Assembly: GCA_019448385.1 (NCBI GenBank)
Contig: JAGTXO010000007.1
Coordinates: forward strand, 496,001-560,000
Source: Diacronema lutheri
Taxonomy: Eukaryota; Haptophyta; Pavlovophyceae; Pavlovales; Pavlovaceae
Length of the DNA stretch: 64,000 nt
Direction of reading: 5' to 3'
Below are positions 47,425 through 57,872 of the stretch, in pieces (the stretch's first letter is position 1; the number at the start of each line of letters is the position of its first letter). The translations under genes and the position numbers were made by a program. The notes under the pieces are model-generated. The model had not been told where the DNA came from. It saw only the letters and a program-made list of their open reading frames with translations, and searched no databases.

Positions 47425-50407
47425 ATGGGGGAGACGCTCGACATCCGAATCGCGCTGCTGCTGCGGGAGAAGCGGATCCCGCTGCGCGAGTTCCTCACCG
47501 ACTTCGACCGGCTGCGCAGTGGCTGCATCACCCAGGCGCAGCTCCTCAAGGGCCTCCGCGCCGCGCTCGACAAGGAGTGGGGCATACTCAACATGTCGGC
47601 GCTCGAGTTTGGCGCGCTCGCGTCCGCGTTCGCCGACGTGCGCGAGCCGGGCAGCGTGCGCTGGCGCGAGATGTGCGCGGCGTTCGACAAGGTCCCGTAC
47701 CCGCGGCGCGTGTCAAGCCCACCGCCCGACTCGCCTGTGTCCCCGCGCTACGCGGGCACGCGCCAGGGCGGCATCTACCTCAGCCCGGCCGCGGCCGACG
47801 CGCGCGCCACGTCCGAGTGGCGGCAGGAGACGGCACGGACAGTCGAGTCGGCGCGCGCGAGCTCGCGCGCCGCCGACTTTGGCGCGCACGTCGGCCGCCT
47901 CGCCGGCCTCGCCGCCGGCGCGGCGCTCGTTGAGTCGGAGGCCGAGGTTGAGCGCGAGTTGAAGCGCGAGATCGACCAGCTCGACGCGTACGTGCGCGCG
48001 TGCGCGGCGGCGCTGGCCGAGGGCGCGGAGGCCCTCGACAGGCTGCGCGAGCTCGGCGGCACGATTGCAGACCTCGACGCCGACCTCGCCGCCCGTCGCG
48101 CGTCTGCGCTCCACCGGCTGCGCGCGCTCACCGACGGCCGACCGACGCGCGAACGCACAGCCGATGGTTACGTCAGCGCGCTTCTCGCCGAGGTGGACGC
48201 GGTCAACGCGTCGCGCACAGAGCTGCAGGCGGCGGCGCTGCGCTCGCGGGACGCGCAGGCCGAGCTCCACGCGCGCGCGCGCGCCATCGACGTCGCGCGC
48301 GCGCACGCTACGTACTCGATGGCCGTGGAGGAGGAGGTGCGCGCGATCGGCGGGTCGCCGTCGTCGGCGCGGCGCGGCGCGCTCGGCGGCGCGGACGATG
48401 GCGTCTTGGAGGGCGATGCGGCGGGCGAGCGCGTGCGCGCTGGCATGGTCAGCGGCGGGCGTGTCCGCGCGTCCGCGCGAGCGGACGCAGTGCGCGCGCG
48501 CAGCGCACATCAGCAGCCGCCAGCCCCTGACGAGCCCCTGGAGCGCCTCGTGGCCGACATGCGGCTTGCATGCAACGCGGCACGCGCCGTACGTGACGGT
48601 GCTGCTCGCACCGCCGAGCGCGCGCGCGCCTCGGGCGCGCAGATGGAGGAGCGAGCCGAGAGCGCCCTTGAGGTGAAGGTGGACTCAACCGCCGCCCTCG
48701 CGCGGCAGCTGCGCTCGAGCATCGACGCGCACGCGCGCGAGGTCGCGGCGGTGCGCGCGTGCATCGTCGAGATGGAGGCGCGCAGGTGCGCGCGATCGCG
48801 GGCACGCGCCGCCTGGCTGCGCCGCGCGCGCGCGCACGCGCGCGCGCGCGCCCATCGCCGCGCGGCGCGCCGAACGTGCATGCATGTGCCCGCTCCCCTC
48901 TCTCTGCGGCCGTGCGCGCAGGCGCGAGCTCGCCGACTCGATCGCGCTCGCCGACGAGCGGCTGCACGTGCACTCGGCGCGCGCGCGCACGCCCGGCGCC
49001 GACGCCGTCGCGTCCGCGCTCGCCTCTGAGCTGCGCCGCCTGCGGGCGGGCGACGACGAGCTGCGTGCCGCGATCGAGACAGAGCGCGTGCGCGAGCGCG
49101 AGCTGCTCGTCTTCGCGCGCGCGCTCGAGGCGGACCTGCAGGGCAAGGAGCAGGCGCTGCAGGCCGAGCTGCGCGCGCTCAACCTATCGCCCTCACGCTC
49201 CACTGGCGCGAGCCACGCGCGGCACGCGCGCGCGCGCGCTGACGGTGGCGAGGCGGCGCGACGCTCGCCGCTCGACGCCGAGCCGCGCGCGGGCTCGCCC
49301 GCAATCCCGTGGGAAGCGAGCGCATCGCGCGCGGGGCGCGCACGCAACGGCGACGGGTCGGCGCACGACGACGACGACCCGCGCGCCAGCCTCTCGCGAC
49401 TGCGCGCGCATGCGCCCGAGCAGGCCGCGTATCGAGCAATCGGCGGCGACGACGGCAGCGGGCGACACGTGCGCGAGGCGGAGGCGCAGTCTGCGGACGG
49501 CGAGTACTACGACGACGCGTCCAACGCTGGCGCCGGCGGCGCGGCGCGCGGAAGCGAGCGCGGCGCGAGCGTCGGCGAGGACGGCGGTCGCGGCGATGTG
49601 CCGCCGCCGCAATTGCCCGCGCCGCCCGCCGTGCACGTGCAAGTGCCACCCGCGTCGACGAGCCCGCTGCGCGCGCAACGCCTCTCCTTCGATTCGCTCG
49701 ACGACGCGCCTCCGAGCGATTCGGCGCGCGTCGTGTCCTCGCAGCGCTCCGACGGGCCGGCGCAGCCTTCGAGCGCGCGCGCGCACGCGGCGGGCCGGAC
49801 CGTCCGGGCACTGCACGCGCCCACACCGCCTCGCGAGCCGCCGCGCCCGCCGCAGACTCCGCCCGCGCACCTTGCGCCGCTCGTCGATCAGCTGGCGACG
49901 CACGCGCGCTCCGCTCGGATCGATGTGCGCGACGAGCTGCGCGCGCACGATAGGCACAGGTGAGGCCGTGAGGGGCGCGCGGCTGGATGCCGCCATCGCT
50001 GGCGAGCGCCGGCCAGCCCGCAGCTGGTTTGCGCCATCGCGGCGTGGGCGCGCGCTGGCCGCTGCAGACCTGAATGTCGACGTGGATCGCTCGCTCTGCC
50101 CGCGCGCGCCCACGTGGTCTGGCCCTCCCGCTGCTCGCGACGTTCGCGATGTCCGAGGGCCGCTCCCCGCGATGCGCCGCGCAATCACACGCTCTGCCGC
50201 GCCCGCTCGCGCGATGTGGCCGCGTGCCGCAGGCACGGTGCGATCAGCCCGGGGAATTTTGACGCGGTCATCCGCACGGCCTTTGGCCCCCTCCGCCTGT
50301 CGCACGCGCAGCTCGAGTCGCTGCGCGCGCCCTTTTCGACACCGTCCGGACTCGTCAAATGGCGGCCGATCGCGGACGCGCTCATGGCGCGGAGCACCTT
50401 CACGTGA
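47425..50407 (+). CDS. Coiled-coil protein with EF-hand-like N-terminus, tektin-like
   Basis: Exons are 47425-48785, 48922-49959 and 50233-50407 (857 residues); both introns are in phase 2 and open GTGCGC and GTGAGG. The start encodes LREFLTDFDRLRSGCITQAQLLKGL, an EF-hand-like helix-loop-helix with an incomplete loop. Residues 150-450 are long coiled coils containing VERELKREIDQLDAYVRAC and LRELGGTIADLDADL, which resemble tektin spacing, though no NxxxRPxxE signature was found. Exon 2 ends with a Pro/Ser-rich linker and exon 3 carries another EF-hand-like pair (FDAVIRTAFGPLRL, then SGLVKWRPIADALM). A flagellar filament role is inference. Confidence 0.55.
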
Positions 50408-50505
50408 GGCCGCGGGGCGGGGGCCCGCGCGTGTGGCTCGGCTAGGCTCAGAACTCAGAACTCAATAGCCAGAATGGCGGATGCCGCCGTTACGCGTCTG
50501 GCACG

Positions 50506-51567
50506 ATGGAACCCGAGATGTCCCTCCGTGACCAAGCGTACCTCTCTGTCCACACGCACAGGGGCCGAAAGTGGACCAAGCAGCGCGCGGCGGCCGCGGC
50601 GAGCATGCGCTTAGGAAGCAGCGTGCCCGTGCTCAACACCGCCGCGCCAGGCAGCACCGCTGAGCGCGACGCGAGCGCGCACCTGCGCCCGGCGCACCGA
50701 TCGACCGTCGGATCCGTCTTCCAGCAGACGGCCGCGTCGAGCTGGCCGGCGCCGCAGCAGTGGCCCAAGCCTGACGCATCACTCGAGGGCGCGGGCCAGA
50801 CCCCGCTCCATCGCTCCTTTGACCGCCGCCTGCACGACCCGGGCGCCGCGCCACGCCGCGCGGCGACGCACAACCCGTCAAAAGGCGAACGCGTCGGCGA
50901 CACGACGCTCTCGAATCACGGCTTGCTCCCCGGCGGCGGAGCATCGACGGCGGCACTGATCGTCAAGGTGGACGGCCAAAGCGCCGATGGCTCGCGCATC
51001 GCCGCCGTCGCCACGCCCTCGCAGCGGCTGCCGCCTTCGCGCGACGCCGCGCTCGACCCGCTCGTGCACGAGCTCGCGCGCAAGCGGCTGGCGGAGCCGC
51101 CGTTTTCGCTCGGTTGGGCGCCTTCGCCGCCGCGGGCGCACGTGCCCGTCGACGCGCACTCCGTCGAGGAGTGGAAGCTGATCGCAAATGACTTTGACCC
51201 AATCGTCACGTTTGCGCTGCACGAGAAGAAGGTGAGCGCATGGCGGGCGGAGGCGCTCGCGAGGCCGCAGCCGCCGCCGCGCCCAAAGCCGCCACTGCAG
51301 GCCATGCCAAAATCCAAGCACGAGGCCTACTTCGAGGTGCGCGCGGCCGCGGCGCACGCGGCGCTGCGCGCGCGCGCATGCGCGCGCGAGCGCTGCGCGT
51401 GACGCACGCGTCCGCCGCGCGCGGTGCAGATGCGCAAAGAGTTTGGCGAGCTGCTCAAGCCTGCGAGCGAGTGGATCCGCGCGGGCGAGTGGCGGCAGCA
51501 GCAGCGGGCGGCGGCCGAGTCTGCGCGGATGCACGCGGCGAAAGTCGCTGAGGCCAGTGCAAACTGA
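50506..51567 (+). CDS. Unknown protein adjoining filament genes
   Basis: Exons are 50506-51336 and 51430-51567 (322 residues); the intron GTGCGC...GCAG is phase 0 and joins AYFE to MRKEFGELL. The protein is Pro/Ser/Ala-rich with a few helical stretches (AHSVEEWKLIANDFDPIVTFALHEKK) and a Gln-rich, basic end (GEWRQQQRAAAESARM). No family is recognised. Its 3' position next to two coiled-coil genes makes a flagellar or cytoskeletal role a reasonable guess. A repeat CAGAACTC lies twice just before the start. Confidence 0.5.
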
Positions 51568-51883
51568 ACGGACCTGCTCCCTGATCTGTAGCGGCCCGTT
51601 CTAGCCGCCTTCCCAACCGTTTAGCATGACGCGTCCTGCCACGTCCTTGCCGTCCCGGCCGTTCCCGATGCCGGCGTGCACAGGGTCGACGCCCTGATTT
51701 CGGCCTGATGTTGCGTGCGCCCTTTCGCTCGCTCCGTTTGTCCAGCCTCGGCCCCGTGCGCGCCCCTCCTGCTGACCCGCCTGTAAGCGTCGTTAGTATA
51801 ACCGGACAGGAGCTTCCCGCCACCTTATTCATATTGGCAAACGGCCAGCCGTTCGCGCCTACGTTGTGCGCTCACGTTTGCCA
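51568..51883. other. Intergenic region without recognised features
   Basis: This 316-bp gap lies before the tyrosinase-like gene and carries only short open frames. It is slightly less GC-rich than surrounding coding sequence. No repeat is visible. Confidence 0.5.
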
Positions 51884-53620
51884 ATGCTCGCGTGCTTCGG
51901 CGACGCGGCCTCCGCCCTGAAGCGGCCTCGTGTGCGCGAGTCGCTCGAGGTGCTGCAGGCCAAGTACGAGGCCGGCGACACCAAGCCGCTCGTCGACGTG
52001 TGGCGCGCGTTTCGTGCGTTGCAGGCGCTCCCGCCCGACGACGAGGACTCGTTCTTTGCCATCGGCCGGCTCGCCTTCGACGACGGCTCGTGCCGCACAT
52101 CCGACGTGCTCTTCCCGGGTGCGCGCGCGGCGGTGTGCGAGACGCGCCTACCATGCGCGCGCTCCACGCGCTCGCGCCGCTCACGCGCCGCGCCATCGCG
52201 CCCGCTCGCCCTGCGCGCGCTTGCGGCAGCGTGGAGCCGCGCGCTGCTTCTGCGGCTCGAGGATGCGCTCATCTCGCACACGCCCGAATGCGCGGGCCTG
52301 CCCTTTTGGGACGAGACTTCAAGCGCAAGCATGCGCCTTGGCGTCCCCTGGTGCGTGACGCGTGCGTATGTCGAGATTGACGGCGCCGCGGTGCCGAACC
52401 CGCTAGCGTCGTTTCTGCTGCCCAGGCCGCTGCGCGCGGGCACGGCCGGCGCCGTGTCGAGCCGGCCGACGGGCTACTCCACGGTGCGCTTTCCGTACGG
52501 TGACGCGGTCGCGGCGGCTTCTGGCGATCTCGCTGCCAGTGTCGAGGCCGAGCGGACGGTAGTCGACGAGCTGCGCGCGCGCGGCGTCACTAGCGTGGAA
52601 CTGCTGAACCAGAGCGTGAGAGTCGCGCTGCACGGGCTCAGGACGGGCGGCTCGCTGCCAGACGAGCGGCTGGGCTCGGTGGCGCGACTGCGCGCCGCGC
52701 TCGACGCGCCCACCTTCCTCCTCTTCGCGCACAAGGCCGCCGCGGACGAGTACAACGGCGCCGTCGCGAGCGCGGGCGGCACGGCCGTTGAGCTCGTCAG
52801 CTCGCTCTCCACACACTTTTCAAACGTGGCGCTCGCGGCGGGCGGGCACTCAGGCATGGTGCCGGGCTTCCCGCGCTCGCATGGTGAGCTCTCCTCCGCC
52901 GACACCGCCTCGCTCGACCCTCTCTTCTTCTTGCATCTCGCCTTTTGCGATTATGCGTTGGCGACCTGGCAGGCGCGGCACGGCGCGACGCGCTCGATCG
53001 AGGTGGAGGGCGAGGAAGGGCCGCTGCGCGTCTCCGCCGCGCGTCTGAACGAGCCGCTCGCGCCCTTCCGCCGCTCCGCCCTCGCCCATCTCACGTCGCG
53101 CGACGTGGCGAGCATCGCGCTCCTGCGCTACTCGTACGCGCCAGCGTCGCTCGACCTGCCGCCGCCTGTCGCGATGCCCGGCGGCAACGCGCCCGTGCTC
53201 GTCGTCAAAGGGCTCTCTCGCCACGCCTTCACCACGTCCTTCACCGTCTTCGCGTACGCCGAGCTGCCGGGCACGTTCTTCTCGGCGGTACGCGGCGACA
53301 TGGGGCAGCGCGTCAGGCTGCTCGGATTCGAATCTGTCTTCTCGCACCCGGGTGCGGCGCGCTGCGCAAGCTGCCAACGCCACGCCGGCGTGACCTTCCT
53401 CTTCCCGCTGTACGGCCTTACGGACAAGCAGGTTGCAAAGGCGGTCTTCTTCGTGCGCGTCGCCGACAGCGGCGAGTACGCCACGCTGCGCACGCCGCTT
53501 GCGTACAAGTGCTACGTGAACGGGATGGAGGTGCGCTCGGCCGAACAGCTGCCGGGCGGCGGCGCGCCCGTCCGCCGCCTGTCGGTCCGCCGCCCCTCAA
53601 TGCGTGCGGCGAACGTCTGA
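51884..53620 (+). CDS. Tyrosinase-family protein lacking most copper ligands
   Basis: Exons are 51884-52118 and 52230-53620 (541 residues); the intron (GTGCGC...GCAG) is phase 1 and joins DVLFP to AWSRALLLRLEDALI, the tyrosinase CuA frame. Compared with the family pattern CxHGxVLFPxWHRxYxLRLE, this protein reads CRTSDVLFP and AWSRALLLRLE, so CuA histidines are replaced by T/S and S. The preceding AGxHG element reads IGRLA. In CuB the first His of HxxxH is kept (THFSNV) but the second is Val, and the HH pair is HL (LDPLFFLHLAFCD). The scaffold (LPFWDET, SSADTASLDP) is intact. A non-catalytic, scaffold or lectin-like role is inference. An alternative frame with the intron retained also has no stop. 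Confidence 0.72.
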   Translation: MLACFGDAASALKRPRVRESLEVLQAKYEAGDTKPLVDVWRAFRALQALPPDDEDSFFAIGRLAFDDGSCRTSDVLFPGARAAVCETRLPCARSTRSRRSRAAPSRPLALRALAAAWSRALLLRLEDALISHTPECAGLPFWDETSSASMRLGVPWCVTRAYVEIDGAAVPNPLASFLLPRPLRAGTAGAVSSRPTGYSTVRFPYGDAVAAASGDLAASVEAERTVVDELRARGVTSVELLNQSVRVALHGLRTGGSLPDERLGSVARLRAALDAPTFLLFAHKAAADEYNGAVASAGGTAVELVSSLSTHFSNVALAAGGHSGMVPGFPRSHGELSSADTASLDPLFFLHLAFCDYALATWQARHGATRSIEVEGEEGPLRVSAARLNEPLAPFRRSALAHLTSRDVASIALLRYSYAPASLDLPPPVAMPGGNAPVLVVKGLSRHAFTTSFTVFAYAELPGTFFSAVRGDMGQRVRLLGFESVFSHPGAARCASCQRHAGVTFLFPLYGLTDKQVAKAVFFVRVADSGEYATLRTPLAYKCYVNGMEVRSAEQLPGGGAPVRRLSVRRPSMRAANV

Positions 53621-53794
53621 CACAGTCAGCTCCATCAGACCATGCCGCCGCCGTACATCGAGTGCGATGGGGACGGCGAGCAACGGCGAGCACGGTTCTT
53701 TGGCATGCACAACACGAGTATGGCACAGGCGCTTGTGCAGGCGACGGCGACGGCGACGCGAATAAATCAAAGCATGGGCCCCCCCGGGGAAGCC

Positions 53795-54415
53795 TTACAT
53801 CTGCGGCAGGCTCGCCGCCATGCCCGGCGGCGAAACGGTGAATGCGAGGCAGATGAAGATGATGTACATGATGCACGTGGGCGCCGCGGCGGACGTGGCG
53901 CCAAAGCCCATGGTGACGACCATCGAGATGACCGCGCCGGACATTGCAACCGGCTTGATGAGCTTCTTCGGCACCATGCCGGTGAAGAGCGCCGTTGCCG
54001 TCGCGAGCGCGAAGGCAACAAAGCACGGCGCCATGGCGCCCGGCATCGCCACGATCACGAGCCCGAGCGAGATGCCGTTAAGCACGAGGAACGTCTGGCG
54101 GAAGTTCTTGTTCTTGCCCGCCCACCACGCGACCGTGTCTTCGGTCCAGTGCGTGATCGCGCTGCCTGCGAGGTAGAGGTTGATCAGACAGAAGAGCCCA
54201 CGCTGCCAGCCCTCCGCTGGGAGCGAGTCCGAGTCGTAGAAGGCGAGCGGCATCAGCATGAAGAGCGTGCCGATGCCCCACGTGAGCGCAATGTCCGCCT
54301 TGGTCGGCGACGCGCCGTGAACGGGCTTGAGGTACTCGTGCATCTTGTACTCCTCGAGCCAGAAGGAGCTCTTGAGCAGGTCCTTGGGCTTAAAGTTTGG
54401 GATGTACTGCGCCAT
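53795..54415 (-). CDS. Multi-TM protein of unknown function
   Basis: The 206-residue protein has about five hydrophobic helices (ALTWGIGTLFMLMPLAFY, FCLINLYLAGSAI, LNGISLGLVIVAMPGAMAP, ALATATALFTGMVP, CIMYIIFICLAFTVSPPG). Short soluble segments carry HWTEDTVAWWAGKNKN. The N-terminus (MAQYIPNFKPKDLLKSSFW) lacks a signal peptide. The codons and amino-acid choice (Lys, Asn, Met) are less GC-driven than in neighbours, typical of a highly expressed gene. No family is recognised. Confidence 0.65.
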   Translation of the reverse strand: MAQYIPNFKPKDLLKSSFWLEEYKMHEYLKPVHGASPTKADIALTWGIGTLFMLMPLAFYDSDSLPAEGWQRGLFCLINLYLAGSAITHWTEDTVAWWAGKNKNFRQTFLVLNGISLGLVIVAMPGAMAPCFVAFALATATALFTGMVPKKLIKPVAMSGAVISMVVTMGFGATSAAAPTCIMYIIFICLAFTVSPPGMAASLPQM

Positions 54416-54954
54416 CGTCGAGGTGGGAGCTGTCTTTCTCGGCTCTGGCGAGGTTTCAACTTGCCGAGCGCGAAGCGATAGTGGCCCTTTCCGGGTACCT
54501 TCCGCCAGTGATGGTTGAACTTTGACTCGCGACGGCAGCCTTGCAGGAGTCACGCGCGTTGCCGCGCATGTTGGCACGCCGTCGTTCACTGCTGCAAGGG
54601 GTTCAACGCTGCTGGCGCCTGTGCTGATCGCTTTGCCGGCAAGGGCTCCGCGGCACCGACGCCACCGCACCGCGGGTCGGCGGGTCCGCACACCACGAAG
54701 CCACGCGCCATCCACGCCGCAGTCCGCACGCACGTGTGCTGCGCAGTGCACGCGCCGTGGGGGTCGCGCTGCAAGGCCTGCATTGATATCTAATAAACGC
54801 ACGGCAGCTAAGCGACCGTCGCGGTTGGAAGCGCTGCGCAGTTCGCACCGTAGCAGCGCGTCCTTCCCAAGTTCACCCACTGGAGAAGCGGACCTCCCAA
54901 GTCCCAATTCCCAATTTAAAAATCAAAAATGTTTGGAAATCGGATTTCTGTAGG
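54416..54954. other. Gap upstream of ABC1 kinase gene
   Basis: This 539-bp divergent interval ends in an AT-richer 5' region that includes a threefold TCCCAA repeat (54895-54914) just before the ABC1 kinase start. No gene, repeat family or RNA was recognised. Confidence 0.5.
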
Positions 54955-57437
54955 ATGCGCGCCCTCGCCGTCCTGAATCTGCTCGCGTGGCAGCTGCCGG
55001 CGCCCCGGCCGATGATGCGCGCCGGCGCGTGGCGCGCAGCGCCGTGCGCGCTGGAGCGCACGCCGCTTACCTCCGCCGACACGCTCGAGGAGGCGATGGT
55101 ATCGCTGGACATGCCGTTCGAGGCCAAGGTCGAGGCGGTGGGCGAGCACTTTGCGCAGAGCCCCGGCATCATCGCGCTGCGAGTGGCCGAAGTGAGCGCA
55201 AAGCTGGGCGTTGTGGGGGCGAGCTGGGCACGCGGTGTGCCCGATCGCACCGTCAGGCTGCGCGCGTGCGTCTCCGAGCTCGGCGTTGTCTTTGTCAAGC
55301 TCGCGCAGACACTGGCGACGCGGCCCGACATCATCGGCGACGAAGCGGCAGGCGCGCTCGCCGAGCTGCAGGACGGCAACGTGCGCTTTGACGACGGGGT
55401 GGCGATGCGCACAATCGCGGCCGAGTTTGGCTGCGACGTTGCCAACGTCGCCGCCGAGCGCGTGCCCCTCGCGCAGCTTGACGCCAAGCTCGCGGCGGCG
55501 GCGCGTGCCGGGCCGCAGCCCGCAGCCGCCGCGGGCGGCCCGCCCTTCGCATGGCTGACGGCGGAGCCGATCGCGGCGGCGTCACTCGCGCAGGTGTACC
55601 GCGGCGAGACTGCGTGCGGAAAGGCCGTGGCCGTCAAGGTGCGCCGGCCGGGCGTCGTTCGCAACATCGCACTCGACTTTGTCGTCGTGCGCGCGCTGCT
55701 CGACGCCGCGCGGGCGGCCGGTGTGCTCTCCGACGAGGCCGACGTGGCGGAGATGACGGCGGAGGTGGGCGCGGGCCTGTTCCGCGAGCTCGATTTCACG
55801 CAGGAGGCGCGCAACGCCCGCCGCTTCGCGCGCGAGCACGCCGCGTGCCTACCCGACTTGCTCGTGCCCGAGTACTACGAGCGTTTCACGTCGCGGCGCG
55901 TGCTCTGCAGCGCGTGGGTCGATGGGCGGAAGCTGGGCGAGCTTGGCGCGGCGGAGCAGGCGCGGATGATCAAGCTCGCGCTCGACGCGTGCTTCACGCA
56001 GCTCTTGAGAACTGGCTTCATCCATGCGGACGCGCATCAGGGCAATCTGGTGCGCGCGCGCACACACACGCGCCTCCCCCCCCCCCCCCCCCACCCACCA
56101 ACCACCACCATTACCACGACGCGCAGGCGCGCGCCCGCCCGCCCGCGCTCACGTCGCGTGCCGCGCACCGCGCTGGCGCGCCGTTACAGCTCTACACGCG
56201 CGCTGGCGAGCTCGCGCTGCTCGATTTTGGGCTCGTGACGCAGGTGACGGTCGCGCAGCAAGAGGCCATGGCCCTCGCGCTGTTACACACGCTTGCGCGC
56301 GACTGGCGAGCGTTGATTAGCGACTTTCGTTGCATGGGGCTGCTGCCGAGTACGCCCGCGCTGTGGGTGGACAGACGGACGGGGCTGCCGGCGAGCACGC
56401 TCGCCCCGGGCTGCTGGTCGCGCGTCGACGACGGCGCGTTCGCCGACGCCTTTGAGGCGCACTTGGACGCGTGCGCCGGCGTGGGTGCATCGTTCTCGGA
56501 GCTCACCGTCGCGTTGAGCGAGCTATCGCTTCGGTACCGTTTCATTCTGCCATCGTGGATGGTCTTTGTGGTCCGAGCGGTCGTCACGCTCGACGGATTC
56601 GCCGCCGAGCTGCCCGAGCCCCTCTCCGCCGTCAGCGAGGCGCTGCCGCATGCGATGCGCAGGGCGCTCACGCCGCGCACCGCCGCCGGCCGTCGAACAC
56701 TGCGCGCGCTCTGTCTTGAGCCCGGCGCGAGCGGCGAGCCGCGCTGGGAGCAACTGCGCGTCTTCTCGGGCGAGGCGGCAGGCGGCACGCGCGCGCCGCG
56801 CGCTGCGCTGAGCCCGCGCGGCACGGCCGCGGCGCGCGACGCCAAGGCGAGCGCGTTCGCGCGCGAGGCGGTCAAGCTCGTCCTCGCGCCGCGCGCCGAG
56901 GGCGCGGCGCTCCGTCGCGTCGTGCGCGAGCTGAACGCCGCGGCGATCGCGCGGCGCGGCGCGCGCGCGCTGTGGCAGCTGCACGTGCGCATGTGGGCGC
57001 CGTCCATCGCTGGCTTGCGCGCGCGCCGGCGCGTGCTTGACGGCGTAACGGCCACATGCGCTGCGCTCGTGCGCTGGGCGCGCGCGCTGGGCGCGCGCCG
57101 CCCGGCGGCGGCGGCAGGCGCGGCGGATGCGGCGGCGAGTGCTGGTCGAGGCGCGGGGTGGCGAGCCGAAACCGACGCCGACCGCCGCCGCCGGCAGCGC
57201 GTCGTCGCGATTCTGCTGCGCGCGCAGCTCGGCAGGCTCGTGCGCGCACCGCGCGCCGCGCTCGCGCTCGCGGCGGCGCCGGCGGCGCTCGCGCTGCTCG
57301 TCGCCGAGGCGGCGGTCCTCGAGGGCGTCGCGCACGGCGCGCGCGCGTGCCGGCAATTCGCGCGCGCCGCGTGCGCAGTACGGCCCTGGCTGCGGTGCGC
57401 GTCTGGGCCCGCAGCCGCAGTGCCAGTGACTTGGTGA
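54955..57437 (+). CDS. ABC1/ADCK/UbiB atypical kinase, probably plastid
   Basis: Exons are 54955-56049 and 56190-57437 (780 residues); the 140-nt intron has donor GTGCGC and is phase 0. The ABC1 core contains VKLAQTLATRPDII, the Ala-rich loop AAASLAQVYRG, then AVAVKVRRPGV, GLFRELDFTQEARNA and FIHADAHQGNL, and after the intron LLDFGLV. Family members regulate prenylquinone metabolism in plastids or mitochondria. The normally conserved KxGQ motif is KLAQ here. The N-terminus is hydrophobic (MRALAVLNLLAWQLP) and fits plastid or secretory import. A long C-terminus after residue 600 ends with an Ala/Leu helix that may bind membrane. Confidence 0.88.
56076..56092. repeat. C homopolymer in ABC1K intron
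   Basis: Seventeen C bases lie in the intron at 56050-56189, shortly after the donor. It follows a CA/GC repeat tract. Confidence 0.85.
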
Positions 57438-57872
57438 GACCCCCGGCGTCCAAAGAGATTAAAAGAGGGGGGGGGGGGGGGGGGGGGGACTGGCCGACAA
57501 CGGCCAATCCTGCCAATGGCATGGGACGGGGCAGAGCTTGATTGCCAAGGTCTGCAATGAGCGGGCATGCGAGCAGACAAGACGTGTGAAAGAGTGCTGC
57601 GGGCTTTGACGAAACACGGCACAGCGTTTGCATGATGAAGATCACGGACACGGGGGACACGACAAGGGACGGGCGACGGTAGGGCGAGAAGAGAGGGGAT
57701 GCGACAAGAGAACCATAAGCTCGTGCGGCAAGATGGACCACACGATCGAAACAAGAGGAGATGGGTACGGGAGGTACGCGCACTTTGAAAAGACGCCGGA
57801 GGCCGCGCTTGGCCGTGGTGTCGAGAAGGCGAGCGAGATGCAGCGCCGCGCAGCGCGCCCGCGCCCGCGCGC
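57438..57872. other. Gap with 22-nt G homopolymer
   Basis: The 435-bp stretch between the ABC1 kinase stop and the convergent Pro-rich gene holds a run of 22 G (57467-57488), 30 bp after the stop. The remainder has no visible feature. Confidence 0.6.
57467..57488. repeat. 22-nt G homopolymer
   Basis: A pure run of G located 30 bp after the ABC1 kinase stop codon. It is the counterpart of the run after Cpn60. Confidence 0.85.
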
